Below are positions 1 through 10,853 of a DNA stretch of 64,000 nt, piece after piece. The translations under genes and the position numbers were made by a program. The notes beneath the pieces were generated by a model. The model had not been told where the DNA came from. It ran no database searches and saw nothing but the letters and a program-made list of their open reading frames with translations. Every line of letters begins with the position of its first letter. Position 1 is the first letter of the stretch. The stretch comes from Ancylobacter crimeensis (lineage in GTDB: Bacteria; Pseudomonadota; Alphaproteobacteria; Rhizobiales; Xanthobacteraceae), in contig NZ_JALKCH010000006.1 of NCBI RefSeq assembly GCF_023016805.1, forward strand, positions 310,001 to 374,000, read 5' to 3'.

Positions 1-808
1 TGATGGCCGCCGCGGTTTCCTCGATGGAGCGGCGCGTGACGTCGATCACCGGCCAGCCGGCACGGGCGCAGAGCTGGCGCGAATGGGCAACTTCCTGTGC
101 CACGGCGTCTTCGTCGATATAGGATTCGTCGCCCTGGAGCGCGTTGAGGCCGAGCAGCCGGTTGCGGCGGATCTCCACCACCCGCTGCGCGCTCGCGACC
201 AGCCCGACGACCAGCGGATGCTTGAGTTCGTAGAGCCCCGGGGGGACCGGAACATTCGGCACCAGCGGGATGTTGGCCGTCTTGATGCCCCGATTGGCGA
301 GATAGATGCTGGTCGGCGTCTTCGAGGAACGCGAGATGCCGAGCAGCACCACGTCCGCACCTTCCAGCCCCTCGGTGTGCTGGCCGTCATCATGAGTGAC
401 CGTGAAATTCATCGCGTCGATGCGGCGGAAATACTCGCCGTCGAGCTGATGCTGGCCGCCCACCCGCGGGGTCGGCTCGCCGCCAAGATAGGCCTGGAAC
501 AGCCGCACCACCGGCGCGAGAACCGAAAGCACCGGGATGCTGTTGCGGGTGCAATAGGTTTTCAGCCGGTCGCGCAATTCGCGGTCGGTCAGGGTGTAGA
601 GCACGATGCCGGGCTGGGCCTCGATATCGACCAGCACGCGGTCGAGCTGCTTCTGGTTCCGCACCAGCGGATAGATATGCTCGATAGGACGGGCGGAGCT
701 GTATTGCGCCGCCGCGGCACGGCCGACGCTGATCAGCGTCTCGCCCGTGGAGTCGGAGACGAGATGGAGATGGAAATAGCTCTCCGATGCCAGGTTCGTC
801 TCGCTCAC
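1..808 (-). CDS. ppsR: PEP synthase/PPDK regulatory protein (PpsR, DUF299), 3' end cut by window edge
   Basis: Bifunctional serine/threonine kinase and Pi-dependent pyrophosphorylase of the DUF299 family, which switches phosphoenolpyruvate synthase or pyruvate phosphate dikinase off and on. Reading the minus strand from a GTG at 808 gives about 269 residues with no stop before the window edge. The family's typical N-terminal SDSTGET (residues 18-24) and the P-loop-like GISRSSKT (157-164) are visible. The start is fixed because an in-frame TAG lies two codons upstream of the GTG. Usual family length is about 270-280, so only a few residues are missing. The homologue in Rickettsia (RP001) and Caulobacter also sits beside hemE at the replication origin. 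Confidence 0.93.
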   Translation of the reverse strand, partial: MSETNLASESYFHLHLVSDSTGETLISVGRAAAAQYSSARPIEHIYPLVRNQKQLDRVLVDIEAQPGIVLYTLTDRELRDRLKTYCTRNSIPVLSVLAPVVRLFQAYLGGEPTPRVGGQHQLDGEYFRRIDAMNFTVTHDDGQHTEGLEGADVVLLGISRSSKTPTSIYLANRGIKTANIPLVPNVPVPPGLYELKHPLVVGLVASAQRVVEIRRNRLLGLNALQGDESYIDEDAVAQEVAHSRQLCARAGWPVIDVTRRSIEETAAAI

Positions 809-811
809 TTG

Positions 812-833
812 CTATCCACAGCCCTGTGGGTGA
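812..833. promoter_or_regulatory. Inverted pair of DnaA-box-like 9-mers
   Basis: CTATCCACA at 812-820 and the reverse-oriented TGTGGGTGA at 825-833 share the perfect inverted core CCACAG-CC-CTGTGG (816-829). They differ from the consensus by one and two bases. They lie immediately upstream of the ppsR start codon, so DnaA bound here could also affect ppsR transcription. Confidence 0.5.
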
Positions 834-895
834 CCTGTCGAAAAAGCCACGTGGTGGGACGTCTGACAAGGTCTGTCTGGGGACAGCGGGGTTTC

Positions 896-924
896 ATGTC
901 CACAATAGAACGCGATGTGGACGA
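896..924. promoter_or_regulatory. Second inverted pair of weak DnaA-box-like 9-mers
   Basis: ATGTCCACA at 896-904 and TGTGGACGA at 916-924 form a perfect 7-bp inverted repeat, GTCCACA (898-904) with TGTGGAC (916-922). Each differs by two bases from the DnaA consensus. Assignment is by resemblance and location only. Confidence 0.4.
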
Positions 925-992
925 TCCTATGAAGGTGGGCTGGGGAATCGAGGATAACTCGCCACAGCCTCGCAACACCGCGGCCACACTCG

Positions 993-1008
993 TTAATTTT
1001 TGGTTAAC
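993..1008 (+). promoter_or_regulatory. CtrA binding site (TTAA-N7-TTAAC)
   Basis: TTAATTTTTGGTTAAC matches the full alphaproteobacterial CtrA consensus TTAA-N7-TTAAC with exact 7-bp spacing (TTAA at 993-996 and 1004-1007). In Caulobacter, phosphorylated CtrA bound at such sites silences the origin. Here the site lies about 36 bp upstream of the predicted hemE -35 element, so it could control both origin firing and hemE. Confidence 0.75.
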
Positions 1009-1043
1009 GAGGCGCGCCCGACAAGGCCTGGCGTGGGGATTGG

Positions 1044-1072
1044 TTGTCGATAGGCCGTAACCCGGCTAATCC
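1044..1072 (+). promoter_or_regulatory. Predicted sigma-70 promoter for hemE
   Basis: TTGTCG at 1044-1049 and TAATCC at 1067-1072 are separated by 17 bp and precede hemE by about 45 bp. Strong transcription of hemE through the origin is known in Caulobacter; that this promoter plays that part is inferred. Confidence 0.45.
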
Positions 1073-1118
1073 GCACCCACAAACTACAAAGACTCCATAG
1101 GAAAGAGATTTATAAAGT

Positions 1119-2174
1119 ATGAACGGGGTAGTGGAGGAATGCCTGCCGGACAGCCCGCTGCTCCAGGCACTCAACGGTCGGGTACCCGCGCGGGTTCCGA
1201 TCTGGATGATGCGTCAGGCGGGGCGCTATCTGCCCGAGTACCGGGCGTTGCGGGAGAAGGCCGGCGACTTCCTCTCGCTCTGCTACAACCCCGATTTCGC
1301 CACCGAGGTCACGCTCCAGCCGATCCGCCGTTTCGGCTTCGACGCGGCGATCCTGTTTTCCGACATTCTCGTGGTTCCTCATGCTCTTGGCTGCGATCTT
1401 CGGTTCGAGCAGGGCGAAGGGCCACGCCTCTCGACCGTCACCTCGCTGGCGGATCTCGACGGCCTTCGCTCCCAGCTCGACCCCGACAAGGTGGGGCGCG
1501 TCTATGAGGCGGTCGCGAAGATCCGGGCGTCTCTGCCACGCGAAACCGCGCTTCTCGGCTTCTGCGGCGCTCCCTGGACGGTTGCGACCTATATGGTGGC
1601 CGGGCGGGGCGGCGACGAACAGGTGCCGGCCCGACGGGCGGCCTATCGCGACCCGGTCTTCTTCGCCGCTCTGATCGACCGGCTGGTCGAGGCCTCCGCC
1701 ACCTATCTGATCGCCCAGTTCCGTGCCGGCGCCGATGCGGTGCAGATCTTCGACAGCTGGTCCGGCGTGCTCGATCCGGAGGAATTCCGGCGATGGGTGG
1801 TCAGTCCGATCAGGAGGATTGTGAGTGCAGTCAGGGCGGAGATTCCGGGCGCACCCATCATTGCCTTCCCGAAAGGCGCCACCCTCTCCGGGCTCACCGA
1901 ACTCGCCTTCGCGACCGGCGTGAACGGCATCGGGCTGGACTGGACCGCGGACCGCCGGAACGTGCGTGCCGCGCTCGGTGCCCGCTTCGCGCTCCAGGGC
2001 AATCTCGATCCGCTCCGGCTCATCGCCGGCGGGCGTGCGCTGGATGAGGGGATCGACGCGCTGATGGCGGATTTCCGCGGCGCCGCCCATATCTTCAATC
2101 TCGGCCACGGCATCCGTCCGGAAACGCCGATCGCCCATGTCGAGCAGATGCTGAAACGGGTCCGGGGTTTCTGA
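1119..2174 (+). CDS. hemE: Uroporphyrinogen decarboxylase HemE
   Basis: Decarboxylates the four acetate side chains of uroporphyrinogen III to give coproporphyrinogen III in haem synthesis, in the cytosol. The 351-residue product carries the family signature RQAGRYLPEY at residues 32-41 and the C-terminal glycine- and histidine-rich HGI region (LGHGI), and has the usual family length. The ATG at 1119 follows a purine-rich AGGAAAGAG, set rather far upstream. It is the first gene to the right of the predicted origin and is followed after two bases by hemJ, so haem genes and the origin share one regulatory region. Confidence 0.97.
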   Translation: MNGVVEECLPDSPLLQALNGRVPARVPIWMMRQAGRYLPEYRALREKAGDFLSLCYNPDFATEVTLQPIRRFGFDAAILFSDILVVPHALGCDLRFEQGEGPRLSTVTSLADLDGLRSQLDPDKVGRVYEAVAKIRASLPRETALLGFCGAPWTVATYMVAGRGGDEQVPARRAAYRDPVFFAALIDRLVEASATYLIAQFRAGADAVQIFDSWSGVLDPEEFRRWVVSPIRRIVSAVRAEIPGAPIIAFPKGATLSGLTELAFATGVNGIGLDWTADRRNVRAALGARFALQGNLDPLRLIAGGRALDEGIDALMADFRGAAHIFNLGHGIRPETPIAHVEQMLKRVRGF

Positions 2175-2176
2175 AC

Positions 2177-2602
2177 ATGGCCTATGAGTGGATCAAGGCG
2201 CTGCACGTCGTCGCCATCATCTCCTGGATGGCGGGCATGCTCTATCTGCCGCGGCTGATGGTCTATCATTGCGACGCCCCGGCGGGGTCCGCGCAGTCGG
2301 AGACCTTCAAGGTCATGGAGCGCCGGCTGCTGAAGGCCATCATCAACCCGGCGATGATCGTGGCGTGGCTGTCCGGCCTGACGCTGGCCTGGCAGGGCGG
2401 CTGGTTCTCCGATGGCTGGCTTCACGTGAAACTGGTGCTGGTGCTGGCGATGAGCGCGGTGCACGGCATGATGTCGGGCTGGGTGCGGCGGTTCGGCGAG
2501 GACCGCAACACCCGTTCCGCGCGTTTCTATCGGATCGCCAACGAGGTCCCGACCGTGCTGATGGTCGCCATCGTGATCATGGTGGTGGTGAAGCCGTTCT
2601 GA
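2177..2602 (+). CDS. hemJ: Protoporphyrinogen IX oxidase HemJ (UPF0093 membrane protein)
   Basis: A 141-residue integral membrane protein with about four hydrophobic helices. It matches the HemJ family, which oxidises protoporphyrinogen IX to protoporphyrin IX in bacteria lacking HemG or HemY. Histidines in the first helix (His10) and near residue 33 (VYHCD) are the sort of conserved ligands seen in the family. It starts two bases after hemE, so the two are probably co-transcribed. A degenerate parS-like palindrome is embedded at 2418-2433. Confidence 0.9.
   Translation: MAYEWIKALHVVAIISWMAGMLYLPRLMVYHCDAPAGSAQSETFKVMERRLLKAIINPAMIVAWLSGLTLAWQGGWFSDGWLHVKLVLVLAMSAVHGMMSGWVRRFGEDRNTRSARFYRIANEVPTVLMVAIVIMVVVKPF
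2418..2433. other. Degenerate parS-like palindrome inside hemJ
   Basis: GGCTTCACGTGAAACT matches 13 of the 16 bases of the parS consensus TGTTTCACGTGAAACA, with the central TTCACGTGAA intact. Mismatches are at positions 1, 3 and 16. It may be a weak ParB site or a chance match. Confidence 0.35.
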
Positions 2603-2770
2603 TTTCCCGTTCCCGCTTTTCTCGCGTCCCGCCCTTGCGGGGAATCGCTGCGCCGCCTATGTTGACGGCGCTTTCCACAAAGCTGGCTGGCGCACGCGTC
2701 CTTTTCCGCATCTTCTCCAGATGGCGGCAGTGCACCGGGACAGGGACCCAAGCCTTGCGGCGGTCCGCTT

Positions 2771-2858
2771 CCACAGACCAGCTCCTCCTTCTTCCTTCCC
2801 AGTCCCGGCCCGCGCCTTGTGCCGATCCGGCCCTGCCAAACTTCCGAGGCCTTTTCCC
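2771..2858 (+). promoter_or_regulatory. Pyrimidine-rich rho leader
   Basis: The 256-bp gap between hemJ and rho ends in a long C/T-rich, G-poor stretch around 2771-2820. Such stretches resemble Rho utilisation sites, and rho is autoregulated by premature termination in its leader in other bacteria. Autoregulation here is inferred. Confidence 0.35.
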
Positions 2859-4124
2859 ATGGGGGAAATGAAGCTCCAGGACCTCAAGTCCAAGAATCCG
2901 GCCGAACTCCTCGTGTTCGCCGAGGAACTGGAGGTCGAGAACGCCAGCACGCTGCGCAAGCAGGAGCTGATGTTCGCCATCCTGAAACAGCTCGCCGCCC
3001 GTGAGACCGACATCATCGGCGAGGGCGTGGTCGAGATCCTGTCCGACGGTTTCGGCTTCCTGCGCTCGCCGGACGCCAATTACCTTCCCGGCCCTGACGA
3101 CATTTATGTCTCGCCCTCGCAGATCCGCCGCTTCGGCCTGCGCACCGGCGACACGGTGGAAGGCCAGATCCGCAGCCCGAAGGATGGCGAACGCTATTTC
3201 GCGCTGCTCAAGGTCAACACCATCAATTTCGAAGACCCGGACAAGATCCGGCACAAGATCAACTTCGACAACCTGACCCCGCTCTATCCCGACGAGCGGC
3301 TGAAGCTGGAACTCGAAGACCCGACCCGCAAGGATTTCTCCGCGCGCGTCATCGACATCGTGGCCCCGATCGGCAAGGGCCAGCGCGGCCTGATCGTCGC
3401 GCCGCCGCGCACCGGCAAGACGGTGCTGCTGCAGAACATCGCCCAGTCGATCACCACCAATCATCCCGAGTGCTACCTCATCGTGCTGCTCATCGACGAG
3501 CGGCCGGAGGAAGTCACCGACATGCAGCGCTCGGTGAAGGGCGAGGTGGTGTCCTCCACCTTCGACGAGCCGGCAGCACGCCATGTGCAGGTCGCGGAAA
3601 TGGTGATCGAGAAGGCCAAGCGGCTGGTCGAGCACAAGCGCGACGTCGTCATCCTGCTGGATTCGATCACCCGTCTGGGCCGCGCCTACAACACGGTGGT
3701 GCCGTCCTCCGGCAAGGTGCTGACCGGCGGTGTCGATGCCAACGCCCTGCAGCGGCCCAAGCGCTTCTTCGGCGCGGCCCGCAACATCGAGGAAGGCGGC
3801 TCGCTGACCATCATCGCCACCGCGTTGATCGAGACCGGCTCGCGCATGGACGAAGTCATCTTCGAGGAGTTCAAGGGCACCGGCAATTCCGAGGTGATCC
3901 TCGACCGCAAGGTGTCGGACAAGCGCGTCTTCCCGGCGATCGACATCACCCGCTCCGGCACCCGCAAGGAAGAGCTGCTGGTTGCGGCCGACCAGCTCAA
4001 GAAGACCTATGTGCTGCGCCGCATCCTGAACCCGATGGGCACGGTCGACGCCATCGAGTTCCTGATGGACAAGCTGCGTCAGACCAAGACTAATGGCGAC
4101 TTCTTCGATTCCATGAACACCTGA
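2859..4124 (+). CDS. rho: Transcription termination factor Rho
   Basis: Hexameric RNA-dependent ATPase that ends transcription at C-rich transcripts. The ATG at 2859 gives 421 residues beginning [10 protein letters not shown], the exact length and N-terminus typical of alphaproteobacterial Rho; the frame is open further upstream, but that part has no family resemblance. The N-terminal RNA-binding domain, a Walker A segment (APPRTGKT) and the Q- and R-loop regions of the ATPase domain are present. It follows hemJ on the same strand after a pyrimidine-rich leader and is followed by a hairpin terminator. Confidence 0.97.
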   Translation: MGEMKLQDLKSKNPAELLVFAEELEVENASTLRKQELMFAILKQLAARETDIIGEGVVEILSDGFGFLRSPDANYLPGPDDIYVSPSQIRRFGLRTGDTVEGQIRSPKDGERYFALLKVNTINFEDPDKIRHKINFDNLTPLYPDERLKLELEDPTRKDFSARVIDIVAPIGKGQRGLIVAPPRTGKTVLLQNIAQSITTNHPECYLIVLLIDERPEEVTDMQRSVKGEVVSSTFDEPAARHVQVAEMVIEKAKRLVEHKRDVVILLDSITRLGRAYNTVVPSSGKVLTGGVDANALQRPKRFFGAARNIEEGGSLTIIATALIETGSRMDEVIFEEFKGTGNSEVILDRKVSDKRVFPAIDITRSGTRKEELLVAADQLKKTYVLRRILNPMGTVDAIEFLMDKLRQTKTNGDFFDSMNT

Positions 4125-4159
4125 TCGAACGGCGGAGTCCCGCGGTGGTGAGAGAACAG

Positions 4160-4184
4160 ACGCCCGGCGAGAGCGGGGCGTTTT
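4160..4184 (+). terminator. Intrinsic terminator after rho
   Basis: Stem ACGCCC (4160-4165) pairs with GGGCGT (4176-4181), followed by TTT. It lies 36 bp after the rho stop codon. Confidence 0.65.
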
Positions 4185-4565
4185 CATGTGTGGGTGGGCG
4201 TACTGGCAAGACCGGATGGGCGCCTTCAGTCTCACGCTGACCCACCCCTGGGCGGGTTATGCGAATCCGCCGATCGCAGGATCCTCTTATTTCGTAGGCG
4301 GAATGAGACGTGGTCACGCGTGAGATGCAATCGAAAGATGCACGCAGCGCTGTTACACCCGAAAAAATCCCGGCCCCACAAATGACTCAGGACGGCAGAA
4401 ACGGATGCCGTCCGATGCTTTCCCCGCAATTCATCATTTTGGCGCCAGAGCGGATTTCTGTTCATTATACGGGGATAGCGCGTCTCAAGCCCGATTCTTC
4501 CACAGGTCAGCGTCAGCGTGGGAGGTCTGAGCCGCCTTTCGGTCGAACGGATGAAAGGTCCCTGC
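4185..4565. other. Gene-free gap with an isolated hairpin
   Basis: About 380 bp between the rho terminator and the converging DUF255 gene. Possible reading frames here have no recognisable protein character. The one structured element is a perfect 8-bp stem, GGACGGCA (4390-4397) with TGCCGTCC (4406-4413), without a following T run. I see nothing else. Confidence 0.5.
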
Positions 4566-6641
<2,076 letters not shown>

Positions 6642-6711
6642 TTGGCATCCTCGAAGCGTCGGGGCCGGCGCAGCCTGCCACCCGAAAGAACATCGAGATA
6701 GGGCGTAGCGC

Positions 6712-8103
6712 GTGGACGCACAGCAGAAAACCGGAACCGACGTCGCAGCCGACGTGCCGCGCGACACCATCGCCGCGGTCTCGACCGCGAGCGGACGTGC
6801 CGCCGTCGCCGTCATCCGCCTGTCCGGTCCGGCGGCGGGTGCGGCGCTCATGGCACTGGCGGGGCGCTTGCCGGAACCGCGCCGGGCTTTGCTGTCGACC
6901 TTGCGGGATGCGGCGGGCGAGCATCTCGACCGGGCGCTGGTGCTGTGGTTCCCCGCCCCGCGCAGCGCCACCGGCGAGGACATGGCGGAGCTGCACGTCC
7001 ATGGCGGGCGGGCCGTGATCGCCGCGGTGCTGGAGGCGCTGTGGCGCGTGCCCGGCGTGCGCCCCGCCGAAGCCGGCGAATTCACCCGCCGCTCCTTTCT
7101 CAACGGCAAGATGGACCTCGGCGCGGTGGAGGGCCTTGCCGACCTGCTCGCGGCCGAGACCGAAGGCCAGCGCCGCCTCGCCCTCGCCCACGCCTTCGGA
7201 CGGTTGGGCGAACGGGTGGAAGCCTGGCGCGGCCGGCTCATACGAGCCATGGCGCTGATCGAGGCCGGCATCGACTTTGCCGAGGAGGAGGACGTGCCGC
7301 GCGAGGTGCGTGCTGCCGCCCGTCCGGAGGTCGAGGCCCTGCGCGCGGAACTGGCCGAGGCGCTGGCGGACCGGCGCGGCGAACTGGTGCGCGAGGGCGC
7401 GAGCGTGGCGATCGCCGGCCTGCCCAATGCCGGCAAGTCGTCCTTGCTGAACGCGCTCGCCGCGCGCGACATCGCGATCGTCTCCGACGAGCCGGGCACC
7501 ACGCGCGACATCGTAGAGGTTGCGCTGGATCTCGGCGGCCGCAAGCTGGTGCTGATCGACACCGCCGGGCTGCGGGACGAGGGCGTCGGCAAGGTCGAGG
7601 CCGAGGGCATCCGCCGGGCGCGGGCGCGGATCGCGGCGGCGGACCTGGTGTTGTGGGTGCACGATGCCGGCACCGGGGCGGCCCCGCAGGCCCTGCCCGC
7701 CATGGAGCGCACGGGCGCGGCGGAGCTGTGGTTGCTGGCAAACAAGAGCGACGCTCCCGGTGCTGTCTCGCCCGAAGCACCGTGGGCGCAGCGCCGTCTC
7801 GCGCTCTCCGCCCGCACCGGCGCGGGCATCGCGGACTTGACGAGCGCGCTCGCTGACTGGCTCGCCAGGCGCGCTCCGCCGGCGGGTGAACACCCGGCCC
7901 TTATCCGCGCGCGCCACCGGCAGGCGGCGCAGGCGGTGATCGAACATCTTGATGCCGCGCTGGCGCGCTGGGAGACCCAGGACGAAGCGATGCTGGCGGA
8001 GGAACTGCGTCTCGCCGCCAATTCCCTCGCCCGGCTGGCGGGCCGGATCGATGTCGAGGATTTGCTCGATGTGGTGTTTCGCGAGTTCTGCATCGGCAAA
8101 TAG
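6712..8103 (+). CDS. mnmE: tRNA uridine-5-carboxymethylaminomethyl modification GTPase MnmE
   Basis: With MnmG, this GTPase installs the cmnm5 group on wobble uridine 34 of certain tRNAs. The 463-residue protein has the N-terminal folate-binding domain, a G domain inserted in the helical domain with GLPNAGKS (about 237), DTAG (about 283) and NKSD (about 344), and the catalytic C-terminal CIGK motif (460-463). The start is a GTG at 6712 with only a weak purine stretch upstream; a second GTG at 6754 would give a length closer to the family norm. It heads the mnmE-mnmG-rsmG-parA-parB series, with a parS palindrome directly after its stop codon. Confidence 0.96.
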   Translation: MDAQQKTGTDVAADVPRDTIAAVSTASGRAAVAVIRLSGPAAGAALMALAGRLPEPRRALLSTLRDAAGEHLDRALVLWFPAPRSATGEDMAELHVHGGRAVIAAVLEALWRVPGVRPAEAGEFTRRSFLNGKMDLGAVEGLADLLAAETEGQRRLALAHAFGRLGERVEAWRGRLIRAMALIEAGIDFAEEEDVPREVRAAARPEVEALRAELAEALADRRGELVREGASVAIAGLPNAGKSSLLNALAARDIAIVSDEPGTTRDIVEVALDLGGRKLVLIDTAGLRDEGVGKVEAEGIRRARARIAAADLVLWVHDAGTGAAPQALPAMERTGAAELWLLANKSDAPGAVSPEAPWAQRRLALSARTGAGIADLTSALADWLARRAPPAGEHPALIRARHRQAAQAVIEHLDAALARWETQDEAMLAEELRLAANSLARLAGRIDVEDLLDVVFREFCIGK

Positions 8104-8119
8104 CGTTTCACGTGAAACG
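8104..8119. other. parS site 1 (between mnmE and mnmG)
   Basis: CGTTTCACGTGAAACG is a perfect palindrome whose central 14 bases are identical to the parS consensus; only the outermost pair (C/G instead of T/A) differs. It starts one base after the mnmE stop codon. parS is loaded by the CTP-dependent clamp ParB, encoded at 11699-12583. Confidence 0.9.
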
Positions 8120-8194
8120 GTCGATTCGGAACCGTGACGGCTTGCTCGCGTCTCTCCGCTTGACGCGGGCCGCGGAAAGCGGTTTCCACAGGTC

Positions 8195-10099
8195 ATGAGC
8201 CACGTCACTCCCCTCCCTGATGCCACCGATCGCTACGACGTCATCGTCGTCGGCGGCGGTCATGCCGGTACCGAGGCTGCCGCAGCTGCGGCGCGCAGCG
8301 GCGCCCATACCGCGCTGGTGACCCACAGCCGCGCGACCGTCGGCGCCATGTCGTGCAATCCGGCGATCGGCGGGCTCGGCAAGGGGCATCTGGTGCGCGA
8401 GGTCGATGCGCTGGACGGGCTGATGGGCCGCCTTGCCGATGCCGCCGGCATCCAGTTCCGCGTGCTTAACCGGCGCAAAGGCCCCGCGGTGCGCGGCCCG
8501 CGGGCGCAGGCGGATCGCAAGCTCTATGCGACAGCCGCACGGGCAGCTATCGATTCGGAGCCGAACCTTGACCTCATCGAGGGCGAGGCCGACGATCTGG
8601 TCGTCACCGATGGCCGCGTATCCGGTCTGGTGCTGCGCGATGGCCGGCAGTTGCGGGCGGGTGCCGTGGTGCTGACGACGGGCACCTTTCTCACCGGCCT
8701 CATTCATATCGGCGATCAGCGCATCCCGGCGGGCCGCATGGGCGAGCAGCCGGCGCTTGGGCTTTCCCGCACGCTGGCCCGGCTTGGCCTCAGCCTCGGC
8801 CGTCTGAAGACCGGCACCCCGCCGCGGCTCGATGGGCGCAGCATCGACTGGGCCTCGCTGGAGATGCAGCCGGGCGATACGCCGCCGGAGCCTTTCTCGA
8901 TGCTGACGGCGGCGATCACCACCGCTCAGATCGCCTGCGGCATCACCCGCACCACAGATGCGACGCATGAGGTGATCCGGGCCAATCTGGCCCGGTCGGC
9001 GATGTATTCCGGTTCGATCACCAGCGTGGGACCGCGCTATTGCCCGTCGATCGAGGACAAGATCGTGCGCTTCGGCGAGCGCGACGGTCACCAGATCTTC
9101 CTCGAGCCGGAGGGTCTGGACGATGATACGGTTTATCCGAACGGCATCTCCACCTCCCTGCCCGCGGAGGTGCAGCAGGCGCTCTTGCAGACTATTCCGG
9201 GTCTGGAACAGGTGCGCATGGTGCGGCCGGGCTATGCCATCGAATATGACCATGTGGATCCGCGCGAGCTGGAACCGACGCTGGAAACTCGGAAGATGCC
9301 CGGCCTTTTCCTCGCCGGACAGATCAACGGCACCACCGGCTATGAGGAGGCGGCGGCGCAGGGGCTGGTCGCGGGCCTCAATGCGGCGCGCCGGGCGGGT
9401 GGTGCCGACGGCGTGACCTTCGACCGGGCCGAGGCGTATATCGGGGTGATGATCGACGATCTGGTGAGCCGCGGGGTTTCCGAGCCCTACCGTATGTTCA
9501 CATCCCGCGCCGAGTATCGTCTCTCGCTGCGGGCCGACAATGCGGATCAGCGGCTGACCGCGCGCGGCGTCGCCCTCGGCTGCGTGCGGCGTGAGCGTGA
9601 GGTCGCCTTTGCCGCCAAGAACACCGCGCTCGAAGAGGCGCGGGCTTTCGTCGAGACGCACCGCCTCACGCCCAAGGAAGGCGAAGCCCACGGTCTCGTG
9701 CTCAATCAGGACGGCCAACGCCGCAGCGCCTATGAGCTGCTCGCCTATCCCTCGATCGACTGGGCCAGCATCTGCCGGATCTGGCCGGAGGCGAACCGCT
9801 TTGCCCCCGCCATCGGGGAGCAGATCGAAATCGACGCCACCTATGCGGTCTATCTCGATCGACAGGCCGCGGATATTGCGAGCTACCGGCGCGACGAGAA
9901 CGCCGCACTGCCCGCGGCCATGGACTATGCCGGGTTGGCCGGCCTGTCCAACGAGCTCAAGCTGAAACTCGATTCGATTCGGCCCCGTACCATTGGTCAG
10001 GCGGCGCGGATTGACGGGATGACGCCGGCGGCGCTCGCGCTGCTGGTGGCACATGCGCGTAAGGGAAATGCCGCGGCCGTGGACAAGGATGCGATCTGA
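8195..10099 (+). CDS. mnmG: tRNA uridine-5-carboxymethylaminomethyl modification enzyme MnmG (GidA)
   Basis: FAD-dependent partner of MnmE in wobble-uridine modification. The 634-residue sequence shows the N-terminal dinucleotide-binding motif [10 protein letters not shown] (residues 20-29), the conserved SCNPAIGG segment and the MnmE/tRNA-binding C-terminal helices, at usual family length. It lies about 90 bp downstream of mnmE, with parS site 1 in the gap, and about 37 bp upstream of rsmG. Confidence 0.97.
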   Translation: MSHVTPLPDATDRYDVIVVGGGHAGTEAAAAAARSGAHTALVTHSRATVGAMSCNPAIGGLGKGHLVREVDALDGLMGRLADAAGIQFRVLNRRKGPAVRGPRAQADRKLYATAARAAIDSEPNLDLIEGEADDLVVTDGRVSGLVLRDGRQLRAGAVVLTTGTFLTGLIHIGDQRIPAGRMGEQPALGLSRTLARLGLSLGRLKTGTPPRLDGRSIDWASLEMQPGDTPPEPFSMLTAAITTAQIACGITRTTDATHEVIRANLARSAMYSGSITSVGPRYCPSIEDKIVRFGERDGHQIFLEPEGLDDDTVYPNGISTSLPAEVQQALLQTIPGLEQVRMVRPGYAIEYDHVDPRELEPTLETRKMPGLFLAGQINGTTGYEEAAAQGLVAGLNAARRAGGADGVTFDRAEAYIGVMIDDLVSRGVSEPYRMFTSRAEYRLSLRADNADQRLTARGVALGCVRREREVAFAAKNTALEEARAFVETHRLTPKEGEAHGLVLNQDGQRRSAYELLAYPSIDWASICRIWPEANRFAPAIGEQIEIDATYAVYLDRQAADIASYRRDENAALPAAMDYAGLAGLSNELKLKLDSIRPRTIGQAARIDGMTPAALALLVAHARKGNAAAVDKDAI

Positions 10100-10135
10100 T
10101 CTCGCAGTCACACGCCGTTAACGCTATAGAAAGGC

Positions 10136-10789
10136 ATGGTTCCGCCCCTCGATTTGCCCTCCGATCGCGCCCGCGCGCTGGCCCTCACCCCTGTTTCACG
10201 TGAAACAGAAGACCGGCTGGTCGCCATCGTCGCGCTGCTGGAGAAGTGGCAGAAGACGATCAATCTGGTCGCACCGGCGACGCTGCCGGAAATCTGGACG
10301 CGCCACATCGCCGATTCGCTTCAGCTTGTCGCGCTGGCGCCGGGCGCGGTGCGCTGGGTCGACCTCGGCTCCGGGGGCGGTTTTCCGGGCCTCGTGGTCG
10401 CCGCAGCGCGGGCCGACGATCCCGGCATGGATGTCACGCTGGTGGAAAGCGACAGCCGCAAGGCGGCCTTCCTGCGCGAGGCGGCACGTATCGGCGAGTT
10501 GCCTGTGACCGTGCTGCCGAACCGGATCGAGGCCGTGGCCGAGCGCATCGCGCCGGGGGTGGAGGTGGTTTCGGCGCGCGCGCTTGCGCCATTGCCGAAA
10601 CTTCTGGAGCTCGCCGCGCCCTTTCTTGCGCAAGGCGCGCGAGGGCTGTTCCTCAAGGGTCAAGATGTTGATAACGAATTGACCGAAGCCTCTAAATCTT
10701 GGAAGATTCAGGCCACAACGCATCCAAGCCTCACCCATGGCGAGGGGCGCATTCTTGTGGTCGAGCACGCCGGGAAGCGGCACATATGA
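10136..10789 (+). CDS. rsmG: 16S rRNA (guanine527-N7)-methyltransferase RsmG (GidB)
   Basis: Methylates G527 of 16S rRNA using S-adenosylmethionine. The 217-residue protein has the AdoMet-binding motif DLGSGGGFPGL at residues 76-86. A GAAAGG precedes the ATG. Residues 19-24 (PVSRET) are encoded by a perfect 16-bp parS site, so this segment is constrained by DNA as well as protein function. Located between mnmG and parA, as in many alphaproteobacteria. Confidence 0.96.
   Translation: MVPPLDLPSDRARALALTPVSRETEDRLVAIVALLEKWQKTINLVAPATLPEIWTRHIADSLQLVALAPGAVRWVDLGSGGGFPGLVVAAARADDPGMDVTLVESDSRKAAFLREAARIGELPVTVLPNRIEAVAERIAPGVEVVSARALAPLPKLLELAAPFLAQGARGLFLKGQDVDNELTEASKSWKIQATTHPSLTHGEGRILVVEHAGKRHI
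10192..10207. other. parS site 2, inside rsmG
   Basis: TGTTTCACGTGAAACA is identical to the 16-bp parS consensus. It lies in rsmG codons 19-24, about 9 kb from the predicted origin and 1.5 kb upstream of parB. Confidence 0.95.
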
Positions 10790-10853
10790 CATGTGCCGTG
10801 CCGCTTCGGGCGATGCAGCTTGATGCCTCCGGCGTGAGGCGAGGATTGGCACC

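Larger units (their letters stand above)
809..1118. other. Probable chromosomal replication origin (oriC) between ppsR and hemE
   Basis: A 310-bp gap without a gene, at the junction where the Caulobacter and Rickettsia origins map (hemE beside the RP001/DUF299 gene). It holds four 9-mers resembling the DnaA box TTATCCACA: CTATCCACA at 812-820 (one mismatch), and two-mismatch copies at 825-833 (reverse), 896-904 and 916-924 (reverse), arranged as two inverted pairs. It also has a perfect TTAA-N7-TTAAC CtrA-type site in an AT-rich patch near 993-1008, and two GANTC sites (945-949, 1091-1095), the CcrM methylation target. Position and motifs are seen; origin function is inferred. Confidence 0.75.

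Noticed and set aside
6642-8189. Long open frame antisense to mnmE, continuous with the DUF255 gene (about 516 extra codons)
   Set aside because: Composition is Arg/Ala/Ser-rich with no domain, and a good ribosome binding site with GTG at 6641 gives the normal family length. It is an antisense shadow of a GC-rich gene.
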